A stretch of 26,810 nucleotides of DNA from JAATFY01 sp049276515 (GCA_049276515.1 JBASWO010000078.1:1-26810), one strand, 5' to 3'; positions 1 through 8,863 are shown, counted from the first letter of the stretch. Program-made: numbers and translations. Notes: generated by a model from the sequence alone, not told the origin.

Positions 1-1697
1 GCGGTTAACTCTACATCGGACTTATTTTCAATCCAGTCAATGACGGCTCGTAAATGTTGTTCCAGATAATTACCTGGATTGACTGAAAGTGTTGAATCGT
101 CAACAGGGGCGCCATCAGAGATCACCATAAGAATACGGCGCTGTTCAGGGCGTGCAAGAAGGCGTGCATGTGCCCAGAGTAAAGCCTCACCATCGATATT
201 TTCTTTCAGCAAACCTTCACGCAACATAAGACCTAGATTTTTACGTGCATGGCGCCACGGTTCATCAGCCGCTTTATAAATAATATGCCGCAGATCATTG
301 AGACGGCCTGGCAAAGCCATTTTTCCTGTCTTGACCCATTCATCACGGCTAAGGCCACCCTTCCAGGCGCGGGTGGTGAAGCCCAAAATTTCCGTTTTGA
401 CTCCGCAACGTTCTAACGTTCGCGCCAAAATATCGGCACTTATGGCTGCTAAGGTAATGGGTCTTCCACGCATTGAGCCCGAATTATCCAAGAGAAGCGT
501 CACAACTGTATCGCGGAACTCCATCGGCTTTTCGCGTTTATAAGAGAGAGAATGTGAGGGGCTTGTGATGATGCGTGTAAGGCGCGATGTATCAAGCATG
601 CCCTCTTCTAAATCAAATTCCCAATTTCGTGTTTGCTGTGCCATCAAGCGACGCTGCAAACGATTGGCTAGACGGACGATCAGAGATTGCACATGGCGTA
701 CCTGCTGATCGAGCATCAGCCGTAAGCGCGCCAACTCTTCGCCATCACACAAATCTTGGGCTTCAACAATTTCATCAAACTTCGATGTGAAGAGGCGGTA
801 GGTGGTGCGGGGACCATGTTCTGTATCCCAATCATCATCGCGCCAATTTTGGCCATGTTGAGGTGTTTCACCCTCATTTTCACCAGCAACTGTTTTACTG
901 TCTTGAGCTAAATCTTCAGAAACATCTTCCAAAGAAGATTGACCGCCACCGGCTTCGGGCTCGCCTTGCTCGCTCTCAGCTTCAGAGGCTGCTTTTTGCT
1001 CTTCGTTCTGATCGATACCAGATGAGCTTTCAGGCTCTTCCGTCTCGCCATTTTCGGGTTGGTTTTCACCCGGTGCACCCATATCCATTTCTTTTAGGAT
1101 ACGGTGCATTTCCTCAGCATAGGCTTTTTGATCATGCAAAAGCTCCGGCAAGCGGCCAAGCTTCTTGCCGATTTTATCTTCAATCCATGGCCGCCAAATT
1201 TCAGCGGCGCGTTGGGCTGATTTCGGAAGAGGTTTGCCGCTAAAAGTTTCATGAGCCATAAGCCGCAAAACATCGCCAAGCGGTATTTCTGCTTTATTTC
1301 CAGCTCTTTCGAAGCCCTGCAATTTGCAGCGTTCATCAATAAGGGTGGTTAAATTATGCGCCACACCTTTCATGTGCTGCGCCCCTAAACCTTCGCAGCG
1401 TGCCTGCTCCATGGCATCAAAAACGGTACGTGCCACAATGTTGTTTGGTACCATTTTGGAATGAATCTTAGGATCGTGATAGCGCAAACGGAGTGCGACG
1501 GCATCCGCTGCACCCCGAATAAAATTCACTTCAGCTTTAGGCAGACCCGCACTCGGTTGCGGTACACGCACGCGCGATCCCGCCACGCCTGTGGGCTCAG
1601 TTGTAAAAGCGACTTCTAACTCAGCCTTATGACCTATGGCCTTAATGGCCATTGCCGTGGCACGTTTAAAAATCTCGACAGGTGTATCGAGTGACAT
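1..1697 (-). CDS. cobT: CobT, aerobic cobaltochelatase VWA subunit (C-terminus beyond left edge)
   Basis: CobT with CobS and CobN inserts cobalt into hydrogenobyrinate a,c-diamide in aerobic cobalamin synthesis. The frame stays open from an ATG at 1697 to the left edge, giving about 565 residues; family members are usually around 600-640, so the last several tens are missing. The N-terminal domain begins MSLDTPVEIFKRAT. A very acidic Glu/Gly/Ser-rich linker covers about residues 205-280, as is usual for CobT. The C-terminal von Willebrand A domain shows the metal-binding DNSGS motif (residues 404-408) and a later VISDGAP strand near 525. It starts three bases beyond the cobS stop, so the two are probably cotranscribed. 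No cobN or other cobalamin gene is in the window, so the role rests on family membership; some CobS/CobT-like pairs serve other functions. Confidence 0.93.
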   Translation of the reverse strand, partial: MSLDTPVEIFKRATAMAIKAIGHKAELEVAFTTEPTGVAGSRVRVPQPSAGLPKAEVNFIRGAADAVALRLRYHDPKIHSKMVPNNIVARTVFDAMEQARCEGLGAQHMKGVAHNLTTLIDERCKLQGFERAGNKAEIPLGDVLRLMAHETFSGKPLPKSAQRAAEIWRPWIEDKIGKKLGRLPELLHDQKAYAEEMHRILKEMDMGAPGENQPENGETEEPESSSGIDQNEEQKAASEAESEQGEPEAGGGQSSLEDVSEDLAQDSKTVAGENEGETPQHGQNWRDDDWDTEHGPRTTYRLFTSKFDEIVEAQDLCDGEELARLRLMLDQQVRHVQSLIVRLANRLQRRLMAQQTRNWEFDLEEGMLDTSRLTRIITSPSHSLSYKREKPMEFRDTVVTLLLDNSGSMRGRPITLAAISADILARTLERCGVKTEILGFTTRAWKGGLSRDEWVKTGKMALPGRLNDLRHIIYKAADEPWRHARKNLGLMLREGLLKENIDGEALLWAHARLLARPEQRRILMVISDGAPVDDSTLSVNPGNYLEQHLRAVIDWIENKSDVELT

Positions 1698-1700
1698 TGT

Positions 1701-2693
1701 TTAGTGCGCCAGAGTTCCATCAAGCTGCAATTCTTCATTCATGCAGCGCTGATAAAATTCAGCCAAAGCGGGACGCTCGGCTTCATCACATTTATTGAGG
1801 AAACTGAGGCGGAAAGCTGTGCCCAGATCACCAAAAATTTCAGCGTTCTCAGCCCAGGTGATCACGGTTCGTGGTGACATAACTGTTGAGATGTCACCTT
1901 GCATAAAACTCTGCCTTGTAAGATTGGCAAGTGCCACCATGGCCTTAACCTGCTCGCGCTTCTTGCCATTGGCAAAGCCTGGTACCTTTGCTGTGATAAT
2001 CGCGGCTTCTTCCTCTTCTGGTAGATAATTGAGGGTCGCCACAATATTCCAGCGGTCCATCTGGCCCTGATTGATCTGTTGTGTACCGTGATAAAGACCT
2101 GAAGTGTCGCCAAGGCCAATCGTATTAGATGTAGCAAAAAGACGGAACGCTTTATGGGGATGAATAACGCGGTTCTGATCGAGCAAAGTGAGTTTGCCTT
2201 CAACTTCAAGCACACGCTGAATAACAAACATAACATCAGGACGGCCCGCATCATATTCATCGAACACGAGCGCACAGGCATGTTGCAAAGCCCAAGGCAG
2301 TAAGCCTTCTCTATATTCGGTCACTTGCTTTCCATCTTTCAGGACGATCGCATCTTTGCCGATCAGATCGATACGGCTGATATGACTATCAAGATTGACG
2401 CGAATGCAGGGCCAATTAAGGCGTGCTGCAACCTGCTCAATATGGGTTGATTTACCGGTACCGTGATAGCCTTGAACGAGAACACGCCTGTTATGAGCAA
2501 AGCCCGCCAAAATCGCGAGCGTCGTGTCATGATCAAAGCGATAGGCTTCATCAATATCAGGAACATGCTCGCCAGCTGCTGAAAAAGCAGGAACTTGCAA
2601 ATCACTATCAAGACCGAAGGTTTGGCGCACGGATACTTTGATATCTGGCATGCCTTTTTCGTCGGGGATGGTTTGCGTTACTTTCGCGGTCAT
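1701..2693 (-). CDS. cobS: CobS, AAA+ ATPase subunit of cobaltochelatase
   Basis: This is the MoxR/CobS-type AAA+ ATPase that forms a ring chaperone complex with CobT and powers cobalt insertion by CobN. The 330-residue product has Walker A GYHGTGKST (residues 75-83) and Walker B ALVFDEYDAG (141-150). A sensor-1 type segment (LFATSNTIGLGD) and an arginine-bearing C-terminal lid follow. The N-terminal VSVRQTFGLDSDLQVPAF segment is characteristic of CobS. Length is normal for the family. It sits immediately upstream of cobT on the same strand. No J-domain gene precedes it, unlike in some alphaproteobacteria; the upstream neighbour is an unrelated repeat protein about 100 bases away, so cobS probably has its own promoter in 2694-2795, although I could not identify a convincing one. 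Confidence 0.95.
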   Translation of the reverse strand: MTAKVTQTIPDEKGMPDIKVSVRQTFGLDSDLQVPAFSAAGEHVPDIDEAYRFDHDTTLAILAGFAHNRRVLVQGYHGTGKSTHIEQVAARLNWPCIRVNLDSHISRIDLIGKDAIVLKDGKQVTEYREGLLPWALQHACALVFDEYDAGRPDVMFVIQRVLEVEGKLTLLDQNRVIHPHKAFRLFATSNTIGLGDTSGLYHGTQQINQGQMDRWNIVATLNYLPEEEEAAIITAKVPGFANGKKREQVKAMVALANLTRQSFMQGDISTVMSPRTVITWAENAEIFGDLGTAFRLSFLNKCDEAERPALAEFYQRCMNEELQLDGTLAH

Positions 2694-2795
2694 GATTGGT
2701 CCTTTATGAATTCCGTTAATGCGAAAAAGTGTACGTCTTTTGAAGCGCTTTTCGCAAGCGTCAAACCAGACAAAATATGAGGCATTTAAAGCTTT

Positions 2796-4247
2796 TTAGG
2801 CGCTGGTTGTAAGCGCGCTAATAATGTCGATCTCGGTGCCTTGGGAGAGACTATTCAGATAAGAGGCTGACGCCGCAAAAGGACTATAGCCACCTGAAAT
2901 GCTGCCCGACAAAATCGCACTTTGATAGGTCTGAGGTGACGCTGTTGTACGGTAGACCGATGAATAGCTTGTGCCCGAATAGATTTTAAAGTTGTAAGTC
3001 AAATCCTGACTTTTCACAGCACCCTGGCCGTAGATGGCCTTGATGACGTAGGTGCCTGTTTTAGATTCTAGCCCTGCGCTTGATGTGAGCTTATCAAATG
3101 CGTCTCGTTGCGCCGAAGTACCTTGATTATCAGCAAGCACACGGCCGCCAGAGCTATCCAAAAGCTGTAGACGCAAGCTAGTGGTGTCGGCTTTGTTGGT
3201 CAAATTGCTAACGCCTAATTTCAGATTATTGCCGGCTTGCAAAACGAAGGAATAAAATTCTGTATTGTCGACGCCCGTTAATCTACTGGTGACATCGAGA
3301 CTGGTTTTGTTTTGCATGATCCAGCCAATGCCCACAGCCGACTGCGCTGTTTCACCGATGGTATGAAAAGCCTGCCGGCCAAAAACTTTAGCATCATCTG
3401 TTGGTTTAACTGAAGCCGATGCCGAATTGTCAGCAACGGATGGCGCTACATTGGTTTTATAGGTAACGGCATAGGTCGTGCCAGAATAAAGCTGGAAGTT
3501 ATATTTGATATCGGGTTTAGCCCCCGTTTGATTAGCGTAAGAGACTTTAACCACGTAATCGCCAGATGTGCCGGTGAAGCCTGTACCTGATGTCAGCTGG
3601 GTATAGTTATTTTGCTGGAACAACGTTCCGCGATTATCCGCAATCAAGTGCCCTGTGCTGTCATAAAGTTGAATGCGCAGCGCCGAATTTTTTCCATTCG
3701 CATCAAAATTAAGTTTGAGATTGCTACTATTGCCTAAAGAGAAGCTATAAAATTCTTCAGGATCGCCTGCCGTCAACGTGCTGTTCACAGCAAGGCTGGT
3801 ACCTTGTTGTGGCAAAGCTGTCAGCGCAATTTGCGGCGAGCCTTCACCACCAACCGGTGTCACCTCTAATCGGTAATTACCCGAACCTGGTGCAAGACCT
3901 GTTGTGATCAATTGATCAAATGCATATTGTTGTGTGGCGTCACCAAGATTATCTGCGATGACATTATCGTTACTATCCAACAATTGAATATGTGTTGTCA
4001 GTTTATCGACGACATTGCCGAACGATAATTGCAGATAGGTATTTTCGTAGGGATCGAGAGTGAAGTTATAAACTTGTGTTCCGTCTTCAGAGCCTTGATC
4101 GCTGACAGAAAGAATGACGCCTTCTTGTGCGAGATTGCCGATTGCGACAGCACTGCTGAGGGTGTCACCAGCTGTATGCTTGGTGTTGACCGTATAGGTC
4201 GTTGCCCCAGTGGCTTGGACAGATGATGTGACGGGCGAAATAGGCAT
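2796..4247 (-). CDS. Uncharacterised repeat protein, three PPC-like beta-rich repeats
   Basis: I do not recognise a named family. The 483-residue product is rich in Ser, Thr, Gly and Asn and poor in Cys. It contains three related segments at about residues 44-131, 151-261 and 316-431. Each carries a F/YxF strand, a segment like QLxDSxxxxxADNxG (near 87-102, 192-207 and 360-376) and a Y-V-[IV]-K type strand near the end. Repeats 2 and 3 end in YNFxxYSGTxY. The pattern resembles bacterial pre-peptidase C-terminal (PPC) domains found in secreted proteins. There is no N-terminal signal peptide. The C-terminal tail (LSQGTEIDIISALTTSA) is hydrophobic and poorly charged, which could fit type I secretion, but this is inference. 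An AAGG sequence lies about 10 bases before the ATG; no other in-frame start is available before a stop. Confidence 0.8.
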   Translation of the reverse strand: MPISPVTSSVQATGATTYTVNTKHTAGDTLSSAVAIGNLAQEGVILSVSDQGSEDGTQVYNFTLDPYENTYLQLSFGNVVDKLTTHIQLLDSNDNVIADNLGDATQQYAFDQLITTGLAPGSGNYRLEVTPVGGEGSPQIALTALPQQGTSLAVNSTLTAGDPEEFYSFSLGNSSNLKLNFDANGKNSALRIQLYDSTGHLIADNRGTLFQQNNYTQLTSGTGFTGTSGDYVVKVSYANQTGAKPDIKYNFQLYSGTTYAVTYKTNVAPSVADNSASASVKPTDDAKVFGRQAFHTIGETAQSAVGIGWIMQNKTSLDVTSRLTGVDNTEFYSFVLQAGNNLKLGVSNLTNKADTTSLRLQLLDSSGGRVLADNQGTSAQRDAFDKLTSSAGLESKTGTYVIKAIYGQGAVKSQDLTYNFKIYSGTSYSSVYRTTASPQTYQSAILSGSISGGYSPFAASASYLNSLSQGTEIDIISALTTSA

Positions 4248-4298
4248 TCTTTGAGCCTTAGCTTTCTTGGTTTCGGTTCTCCTCCCTCACCGCCTCTT

Positions 4299-4304
4299 AT
4301 TATA
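4299..4304 (-). promoter_or_regulatory. Possible -10 box for the triple-repeat protein
   Basis: The minus strand reads TATAAT here, about 50 bases upstream of the start codon at 4247, between this gene and the PAP2 gene. I could not find a good -35 at the usual spacing, so this is only a candidate. Confidence 0.25.
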
Positions 4305-4354
4305 TAGAAGCAGGGTTAATTTTTATAGTGTTTTTTCAAGGGCTTAAGGATCTG

Positions 4355-5086
4355 TTAAGGTTTTTCAAAAAACCAATGGCGCCAAGCCGTTGTGACCTCT
4401 TTGCGGCTATACATCAGCGCATACAAAATGGCTGATGTCAGCAACATGAAGGCGGCGGCGAATAAAACATCACTTAAAAAATGTGCGCCCATGATGATGC
4501 GACATAATCCAAAAAGCGCACCAAAACCCATGCCGCCCCAGAAAAAGCGCCGCGAGAGATGCCGCTTACGCGATGCTACATAGGCAAAACTTGGCAAAAA
4601 GAACCCAAACGACGCATCACCAGAGACAAAAGATCCGTTCCGACGCGCATCATCTTGCAATAAAAGAGGGCCTGAAAATATTTTACTGCCGCCAAACTCG
4701 GTGACCTCGCGTGGGCGCGCACGTCCCCAATGATCTTTTAAAATACCATTGGCGATAAGTCCGGGTCCAATCACAAGAGCTAAAAAAAGAAACAGCCAGC
4801 CCTTACCATCAATCGCAAAAACTTTTTTGCGTTTGGCATAGGTATAACAAATCAAGGCCAGCAGAATAAAACCCAAGATGCGAGCGCCGTAAAAAGCCAA
4901 CCACTGCATGGCCAGGCACAACTCATGTTGTCCTAAAGAAAAACCACTCCCCGTTTGATAGAACCAGCCCGAGACAGCGAGATCTGTTTGTGGCCTTAGA
5001 AAGAGGGCAACAAGAATGGCCAAAAAGATGGAGAGAAAGAAAAAGATGCGCAAAGCACGTGCCTTTATGAATGACCGGGCGAACAT
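4355..5086 (-). CDS. PAP2-family membrane phosphatase
   Basis: Integral membrane phosphatase of the PAP2/LpxE superfamily, probably acting on a lipid phosphate at the periplasmic face. The 243-residue product has an N-terminal hydrophobic segment (about 13-31) and further ones at 69-83, 97-115, 181-200 and 206-225. Motif 1 is complete (K117 to R124-P125). Motif 3 is complete (R196, H202, D206). Motif 2, normally PSGH, reads VSGDAS at 154-159, so the usual histidine is an aspartate. The substrate could be lipid A phosphate, undecaprenyl pyrophosphate or phosphatidate; sequence alone does not decide. It lies between the amidinotransferase-family gene (54 bases upstream) and the repeat-protein gene, all on one strand, but the spacing does not show coupling. 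Confidence 0.85.
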   Translation of the reverse strand: MFARSFIKARALRIFFFLSIFLAILVALFLRPQTDLAVSGWFYQTGSGFSLGQHELCLAMQWLAFYGARILGFILLALICYTYAKRKKVFAIDGKGWLFLFLALVIGPGLIANGILKDHWGRARPREVTEFGGSKIFSGPLLLQDDARRNGSFVSGDASFGFFLPSFAYVASRKRHLSRRFFWGGMGFGALFGLCRIIMGAHFLSDVLFAAAFMLLTSAILYALMYSRKEVTTAWRHWFFEKP

Positions 5087-5140
5087 ATCAGATATTTATA
5101 GGCTCCAAAGCAAAAAGCATCTCACAATGCGGCCGATTCG

Positions 5141-5956
5141 CTAGGCTTCCACTAATTTTAATGTCAAACATTTGGCTGCCCCACCCGATTTCATAAATTC
5201 TGACAAGGCAATGACAATGGGTGTAAATCCCGCACGCTGAAGCTGGTTCTGCAAATCAGTCGAGGCGTGGTTGAAGAAAACGTGTTTATTCACATCAACC
5301 GCATTACAGGAAAATTTCAGGGCATCAGCTTCGCTCACGATAATGCGCTTTTGCTCTGGCACTGTCGCAGCAATTGTCTTTTGTGTGGCTTCATCGAAAG
5401 CTTGCGGGAAATACATAAGATATCCACCTTCGAGTGGACACATGCAGGTATCTAAGTGATAGAAGCGAGGATCAACAAGATGGGCTGCAATGGCTTTGCG
5501 TCCAAAGAATTTTTCGAGAAGTGGCGGCGAATCTTGGCCTGAGCGCAAGCCATAGCCAGCCCAAATAAGCGGCTGACCTCGATCAAACAGCGCATCACCT
5601 GCACCTTCAAAAGCAATTTCTTGCGGCCATGGCACAATCTCAAAACCATTGTCTTCAAACCATTTTTTAAAGAATGGTTCTTCGCCTTGCCGTTCTTTTG
5701 AGCGAAAACGACTGACGATTGCTTTCTTGCCCAAGACCATGCCGGCATTGGCTGTGAAGACCATGTCAGGCAAACCTTTTTGTGGCGCCACAAAAGTAAG
5801 CTCAACATGTTTTTCGAGAGCACTCTTCAGTGTATCCCATTGCGCGTGCACAAGAGCTGCATCGGTTTTACCAAGGCCTTCGACCATCCAAGGATTAATG
5901 ATGTAATCAACGCCAAAATAATCAGGCGCGCACATAAGGATCTTTTGTTGTGTCAT
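5141..5956 (-). CDS. Amidinotransferase/dimethylargininase-family hydrolase
   Basis: A guanidino-group modifying enzyme fold (arginine deiminase, DDAH, amidinotransferase). It probably hydrolyses arginine, a methylated arginine or a related guanidino compound in the cytoplasm. The 271-residue product shows the family landmarks in order: PDMVFTANAG (D64), FEGAGDAL (E117, D121), YHLDT (H167, D169) and the nucleophile cysteine in GGAAKCLTLKL (C263). All catalytic positions expected for Cys-His-acid chemistry are present. Length is close to DDAH, much shorter than arginine deiminase. It starts 12 bases after the stop of the upstream uncharacterised gene and is probably in one operon with it. The exact substrate cannot be told from sequence: dimethylarginine, arginine and ornithine-related guanidino compounds all remain possible. 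Confidence 0.87.
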   Translation of the reverse strand: MTQQKILMCAPDYFGVDYIINPWMVEGLGKTDAALVHAQWDTLKSALEKHVELTFVAPQKGLPDMVFTANAGMVLGKKAIVSRFRSKERQGEEPFFKKWFEDNGFEIVPWPQEIAFEGAGDALFDRGQPLIWAGYGLRSGQDSPPLLEKFFGRKAIAAHLVDPRFYHLDTCMCPLEGGYLMYFPQAFDEATQKTIAATVPEQKRIIVSEADALKFSCNAVDVNKHVFFNHASTDLQNQLQRAGFTPIVIALSEFMKSGGAAKCLTLKLVEA

Positions 5957-5968
5957 TAGGGTCTTTCG

Positions 5969-6829
5969 TTAAACAGCTTCGAGCATTGAACTCTGAAGCC
6001 CAAAGGATTTTTGTAGATAACGGGGTACCGGCCGGTCAAGAATAATAAGACGTTGGCTGCCGGGTATAGCCATTTTTTTAGCACGCTGCGCCATAAAACT
6101 TGTCGTTAGCCGTGAACTCGCCTGACGGAAGGCATTACATTTACGCAGGCCCTTCCCTGCTTTCAGACGCACATCATCAACATAGGCCTCGAGCTCAATA
6201 TCTCTGCCAACAATATTGGGCCAAGGAAACAGGGCTGGCAGTTTAACTTTAGCCGCACGTGCAATGGCCATGGCGTAAGATTCACAATTGGGGCCACCAA
6301 TACCTGTAATGCGATAGGGCTTTCCTTCACACCAACGCTGATGTTCAGCCATAGCAGCGGCATATTGCCCTGGTGTGACAGCATAGGTTAGGCGAATTTC
6401 CGAGAGCTCATTATCTTCCGTACGAATTTGGCCAGGTACACTTTTCCATATTTCGCCATTGCGAATTCTTCCCAAACCTTTCTGCAAAGCAAGGCGGGTC
6501 GTATCAATCACTTCATGCGCATAAGTTTCGAGTAAATGCTGTTTTTTATCCTCGGGCGTTTTATCTGTGATGATGGGGTGTTTCGAGGCATGCGCATAAG
6601 CAGCGGCGCCATCCAAAGGATCAACAAATGTTACAATCGCGTGAGAAAAATCGCGCACTTCATACTGAGGATGCTCGAGCAATCTTTGACTGGCGCGCGG
6701 TGAAATACCAAAAGAGATTAGATGTCGATGATCCCACTCTGGGTTATAGCGATCCAGGACCATGGGATGTAAAAGATCGGACCCTGCTTCAAGCTCATAA
6801 GCTTCGGCAATACTGATAATGGGAACCAT
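5969..6829 (-). CDS. Uncharacterised protein, possibly permuted papain-like (NlpC/P60-type) fold
   Basis: I do not recognise a named family. The 286-residue product has no signal peptide or clear membrane segment. It carries a His-rich strand-like stretch (HRHLISFGIS, about 34-43), a second His strand (FSHAIVTF, 61-68), and later an NCESYAMAIARA segment with a cysteine at 182. An N-C followed by a helix after a YR strand, with histidines upstream, is the layout of circularly permuted NlpC/P60-like cysteine enzymes such as LRAT/DUF4105-type proteins. This match is by eye and is inference. A basic region follows (about 220-255). A GGAAG sequence lies just before the ATG. It is the first gene of a probable two-gene unit with the amidinotransferase-family gene. 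Confidence 0.7.
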   Translation of the reverse strand: MVPIISIAEAYELEAGSDLLHPMVLDRYNPEWDHRHLISFGISPRASQRLLEHPQYEVRDFSHAIVTFVDPLDGAAAYAHASKHPIITDKTPEDKKQHLLETYAHEVIDTTRLALQKGLGRIRNGEIWKSVPGQIRTEDNELSEIRLTYAVTPGQYAAAMAEHQRWCEGKPYRITGIGGPNCESYAMAIARAAKVKLPALFPWPNIVGRDIELEAYVDDVRLKAGKGLRKCNAFRQASSRLTTSFMAQRAKKMAIPGSQRLIILDRPVPRYLQKSFGLQSSMLEAV

Positions 6830-6893
6830 TCTTCCGCCTTAGTATACGAATCAGTTCAATGCCTAGATTCTAACAAAGCGGGTTAGCTAATCC

Positions 6894-7478
6894 TTAATCG
6901 AAATCTTTCGCCAATTCTTGTTTCACCGACTGTTGCATCACAGCCATATGTGCATATTGCGGGTGCGAGATAGCTACAATGACTTCAGTCTTTAAATCCT
7001 TAAAAGCGGCAATTTGTTGGGCTGTAAAAGGGAAATGTACGAATTGCACAGAGGATGCCTTGCCTTCTTCCGAGGTGTAATCGAGATCTTCTTCGGCACG
7101 ACCTTTGATGATTTCACCACCCAAGCGTAATTCCATGGTCTTTTCGACGCCGCCCAAGCCCCCTAAAATTTGAGCTCTACGGATCGGGTCATCAATCTCA
7201 AACATGACGGTTGCGGTAAGCTCCTTCCCATTAGGAACCAGAGGGTTATAAGCACGCAGTTCATCTTCAAGCTGCTCAGCACCTCCTTTTTCAATGCGTA
7301 GCATTTCTTGGACCTGCAACCACATCGTATCAAAATTTTCAAAATAGAATGTGGTGTAGGGTCCAAGGGCGACGCGGCGATTCTGTTTGATAGCGATAAT
7401 CGCTTTACGTTTTTCATCGCGGATACGCGCATAATCCTGCATTGGCAAAATATCTGCTGCAGTTATCTGATGTTTCAT
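6894..7478 (-). CDS. DUF3501-family protein
   Basis: The 194-residue product matches the DUF3501 family by its opening (ITAADILPMQDYARIRDEKR) and by the central GPYTTFYFENFDTMWLQVQEML. This family is known mostly from operons that also encode rubrerythrin and a CCG-domain iron-sulfur protein; its biochemical function is not established. The context here is exactly that. Its ATG overlaps the stop of the iron-sulfur gene by four bases, so the two are translationally coupled. A Glu-rich middle (about 80-135) and no cysteines argue against its own iron-sulfur cluster. It is the last gene of the module; a partial palindrome (6880-6893) follows the stop but has no usable loop and no T-run, so I do not call a terminator. 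Confidence 0.88.
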   Translation of the reverse strand: MKHQITAADILPMQDYARIRDEKRKAIIAIKQNRRVALGPYTTFYFENFDTMWLQVQEMLRIEKGGAEQLEDELRAYNPLVPNGKELTATVMFEIDDPIRRAQILGGLGGVEKTMELRLGGEIIKGRAEEDLDYTSEEGKASSVQFVHFPFTAQQIAAFKDLKTEVIVAISHPQYAHMAVMQQSVKQELAKDFD

Positions 7479-8863
7479 TGTGCCTCCCGTGTAATGCCAA
7501 AACTCATGGCAAAGATTTCAACTGGGTTGTAGGGACGTGTTTTAATATCTCCGTTGATCTTCTCAACCCCTTGGACGATGTGAGCTGCTGCCAAGGGACA
7601 TTCGGATGCGATAAATCCTGTTTGATTATTTTCGGCAGCCTCATTCATAACGTCTGTCGCTTTCCGCGCTACGGGTTTACCAACCTTCAAAGCCGCTTCA
7701 AAATTGTCTTTTTGAATACCCCACGAGCCGCCATGTCCTGAGCAGCGTTCAAGAACTGTAATAGCTTCTGATTGCGGCAGTAGTTTGAGCATTTCGGCAG
7801 CTTTTGCTCCCATATTTTGGGCACGCGCATGACAAGCAAGATGAAGTGCCACAGGTCCTGGCAAAGGCTTCATATCACCTGCCAAACCATGACGCTTGGC
7901 GATATCAACGATAAATTCAGTGAGATCAAATGTAGCCTGCGCTAGTTTTTTGACCCCGGCATGAGATGAATCCGTCTCCGGGACAAGAAGTGGCCATTCT
8001 AATTTCAGCATGAGGGCACAGCTCGGAATAAGGGCTATAACGTCATAGCCCTTATCAATCCATCCCTGCAGCTCACCTGATACTTTACGCGCATTCTCAA
8101 CAACCTGTGCAATCTCACCATGTTCAAGCTGCGGCATGCCACAGCAACCCGGGTATACAACTTCAGTTTCAATGCCATTATGCGCCAGAAGACGACGCGC
8201 GATCATCCCAAGATCAGGATCATTATAATTCATCGAACACGTTGCATAGAGCACAGCCTTACGCTGCCCATAGGCAGGTGCGGACTTATTCACTTCTGGA
8301 ATTGCATTTTTTGCACGATGAACGAAAGTCTCTGATGCGTAAGCTGGCAAGGCTGCGTTGTGGTGAATACCGGCAACAACCTCTAAAACACCACGCGTTA
8401 TTTTATTATGATGATTGGTAGCCCAATTCGCAATGGGAGCTACGAATTTAGCCAACTCACCATTGCGATCCGTTTTAATAATTTCTTTTTCAACAAAAGA
8501 GGTCTCACCTTTTTTGGCTTCAATGGCGCGGTAGCGCAACATGAGATGTGGGAAGTCGAGATTAAATTCATGAGGCGGCACATAAGGGCACTTCGTCATA
8601 AAACACATATCGCAGAGTGTGCATGCGTCAACGACAGGCTTAAAATCTTCAGATTTTACATCATGTAATTCACCTGACGGTGAGGCATCAATCAAATCAA
8701 ATAAGCGTGGGAAGCTGTCACATAAATTAAAACAGCGTCGGCAACCGTGGCAAATGTCAAAAACACGGCGCATTTCAGCGTCGAGTTTTTGCTCATCATA
8801 AAAATCGGGGTTCTGCCAATCCACCATATGACGGGTGGGGGCCTGTAAACTGCCTTCGCGCAT
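7475..8863 (-). CDS. Iron-sulfur protein with two 4Fe-4S sites and CCG domains (GlpC/heterodisulfide-reductase-like)
   Basis: Probable electron-transfer subunit of the rubrerythrin module. With the start at 8863 it has 462 residues. Two ferredoxin-like clusters are visible: C38, C41, C44, C48 and C81, C84, C87, C92. The second has four residues before its last cysteine rather than the usual three. Two CCG-type regions follow, YPGCCGMPQLEHG and the more degenerate CSGHGGSWG. The layout is that of GlpC and HdrB/D-like proteins. I chose ATG 8863 because GGAG lies 6 to 9 bases before it. An in-frame TTG at 8884 would put the first codons inside a strong hairpin. No flavin partner subunit is adjacent; DUF3501 follows with a four-base overlap. 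It may pass electrons to rubrerythrin, which lacks its own rubredoxin domain (inference). Confidence 0.9.
   Translation of the reverse strand: MREGSLQAPTRHMVDWQNPDFYDEQKLDAEMRRVFDICHGCRRCFNLCDSFPRLFDLIDASPSGELHDVKSEDFKPVVDACTLCDMCFMTKCPYVPPHEFNLDFPHLMLRYRAIEAKKGETSFVEKEIIKTDRNGELAKFVAPIANWATNHHNKITRGVLEVVAGIHHNAALPAYASETFVHRAKNAIPEVNKSAPAYGQRKAVLYATCSMNYNDPDLGMIARRLLAHNGIETEVVYPGCCGMPQLEHGEIAQVVENARKVSGELQGWIDKGYDVIALIPSCALMLKLEWPLLVPETDSSHAGVKKLAQATFDLTEFIVDIAKRHGLAGDMKPLPGPVALHLACHARAQNMGAKAAEMLKLLPQSEAITVLERCSGHGGSWGIQKDNFEAALKVGKPVARKATDVMNEAAENNQTGFIASECPLAAAHIVQGVEKINGDIKTRPYNPVEIFAMSFGITREAQ

Noticed and set aside
79..1339. Several open frames opposite cobT (for example 298-543 and 863-1243 on plus, 1094-1339 on minus)
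   Set aside because: They lie in other frames of the cobT reading frame, which is continuous, has all CobT landmarks and explains the coding character; none has a recognisable domain or ribosome binding site.
2743..2762. Hairpin CGCTT/AAGCG upstream of cobS
   Set aside because: Only five base pairs, no T-run and no position that would suit a terminator; likely chance.
6880..6893. Near-palindrome GGGTTAGCTAATCC after DUF3501
   Set aside because: No loop of usable size in the transcribed strand because of an A-C mismatch, and no T-run, so neither terminator nor clear operator.
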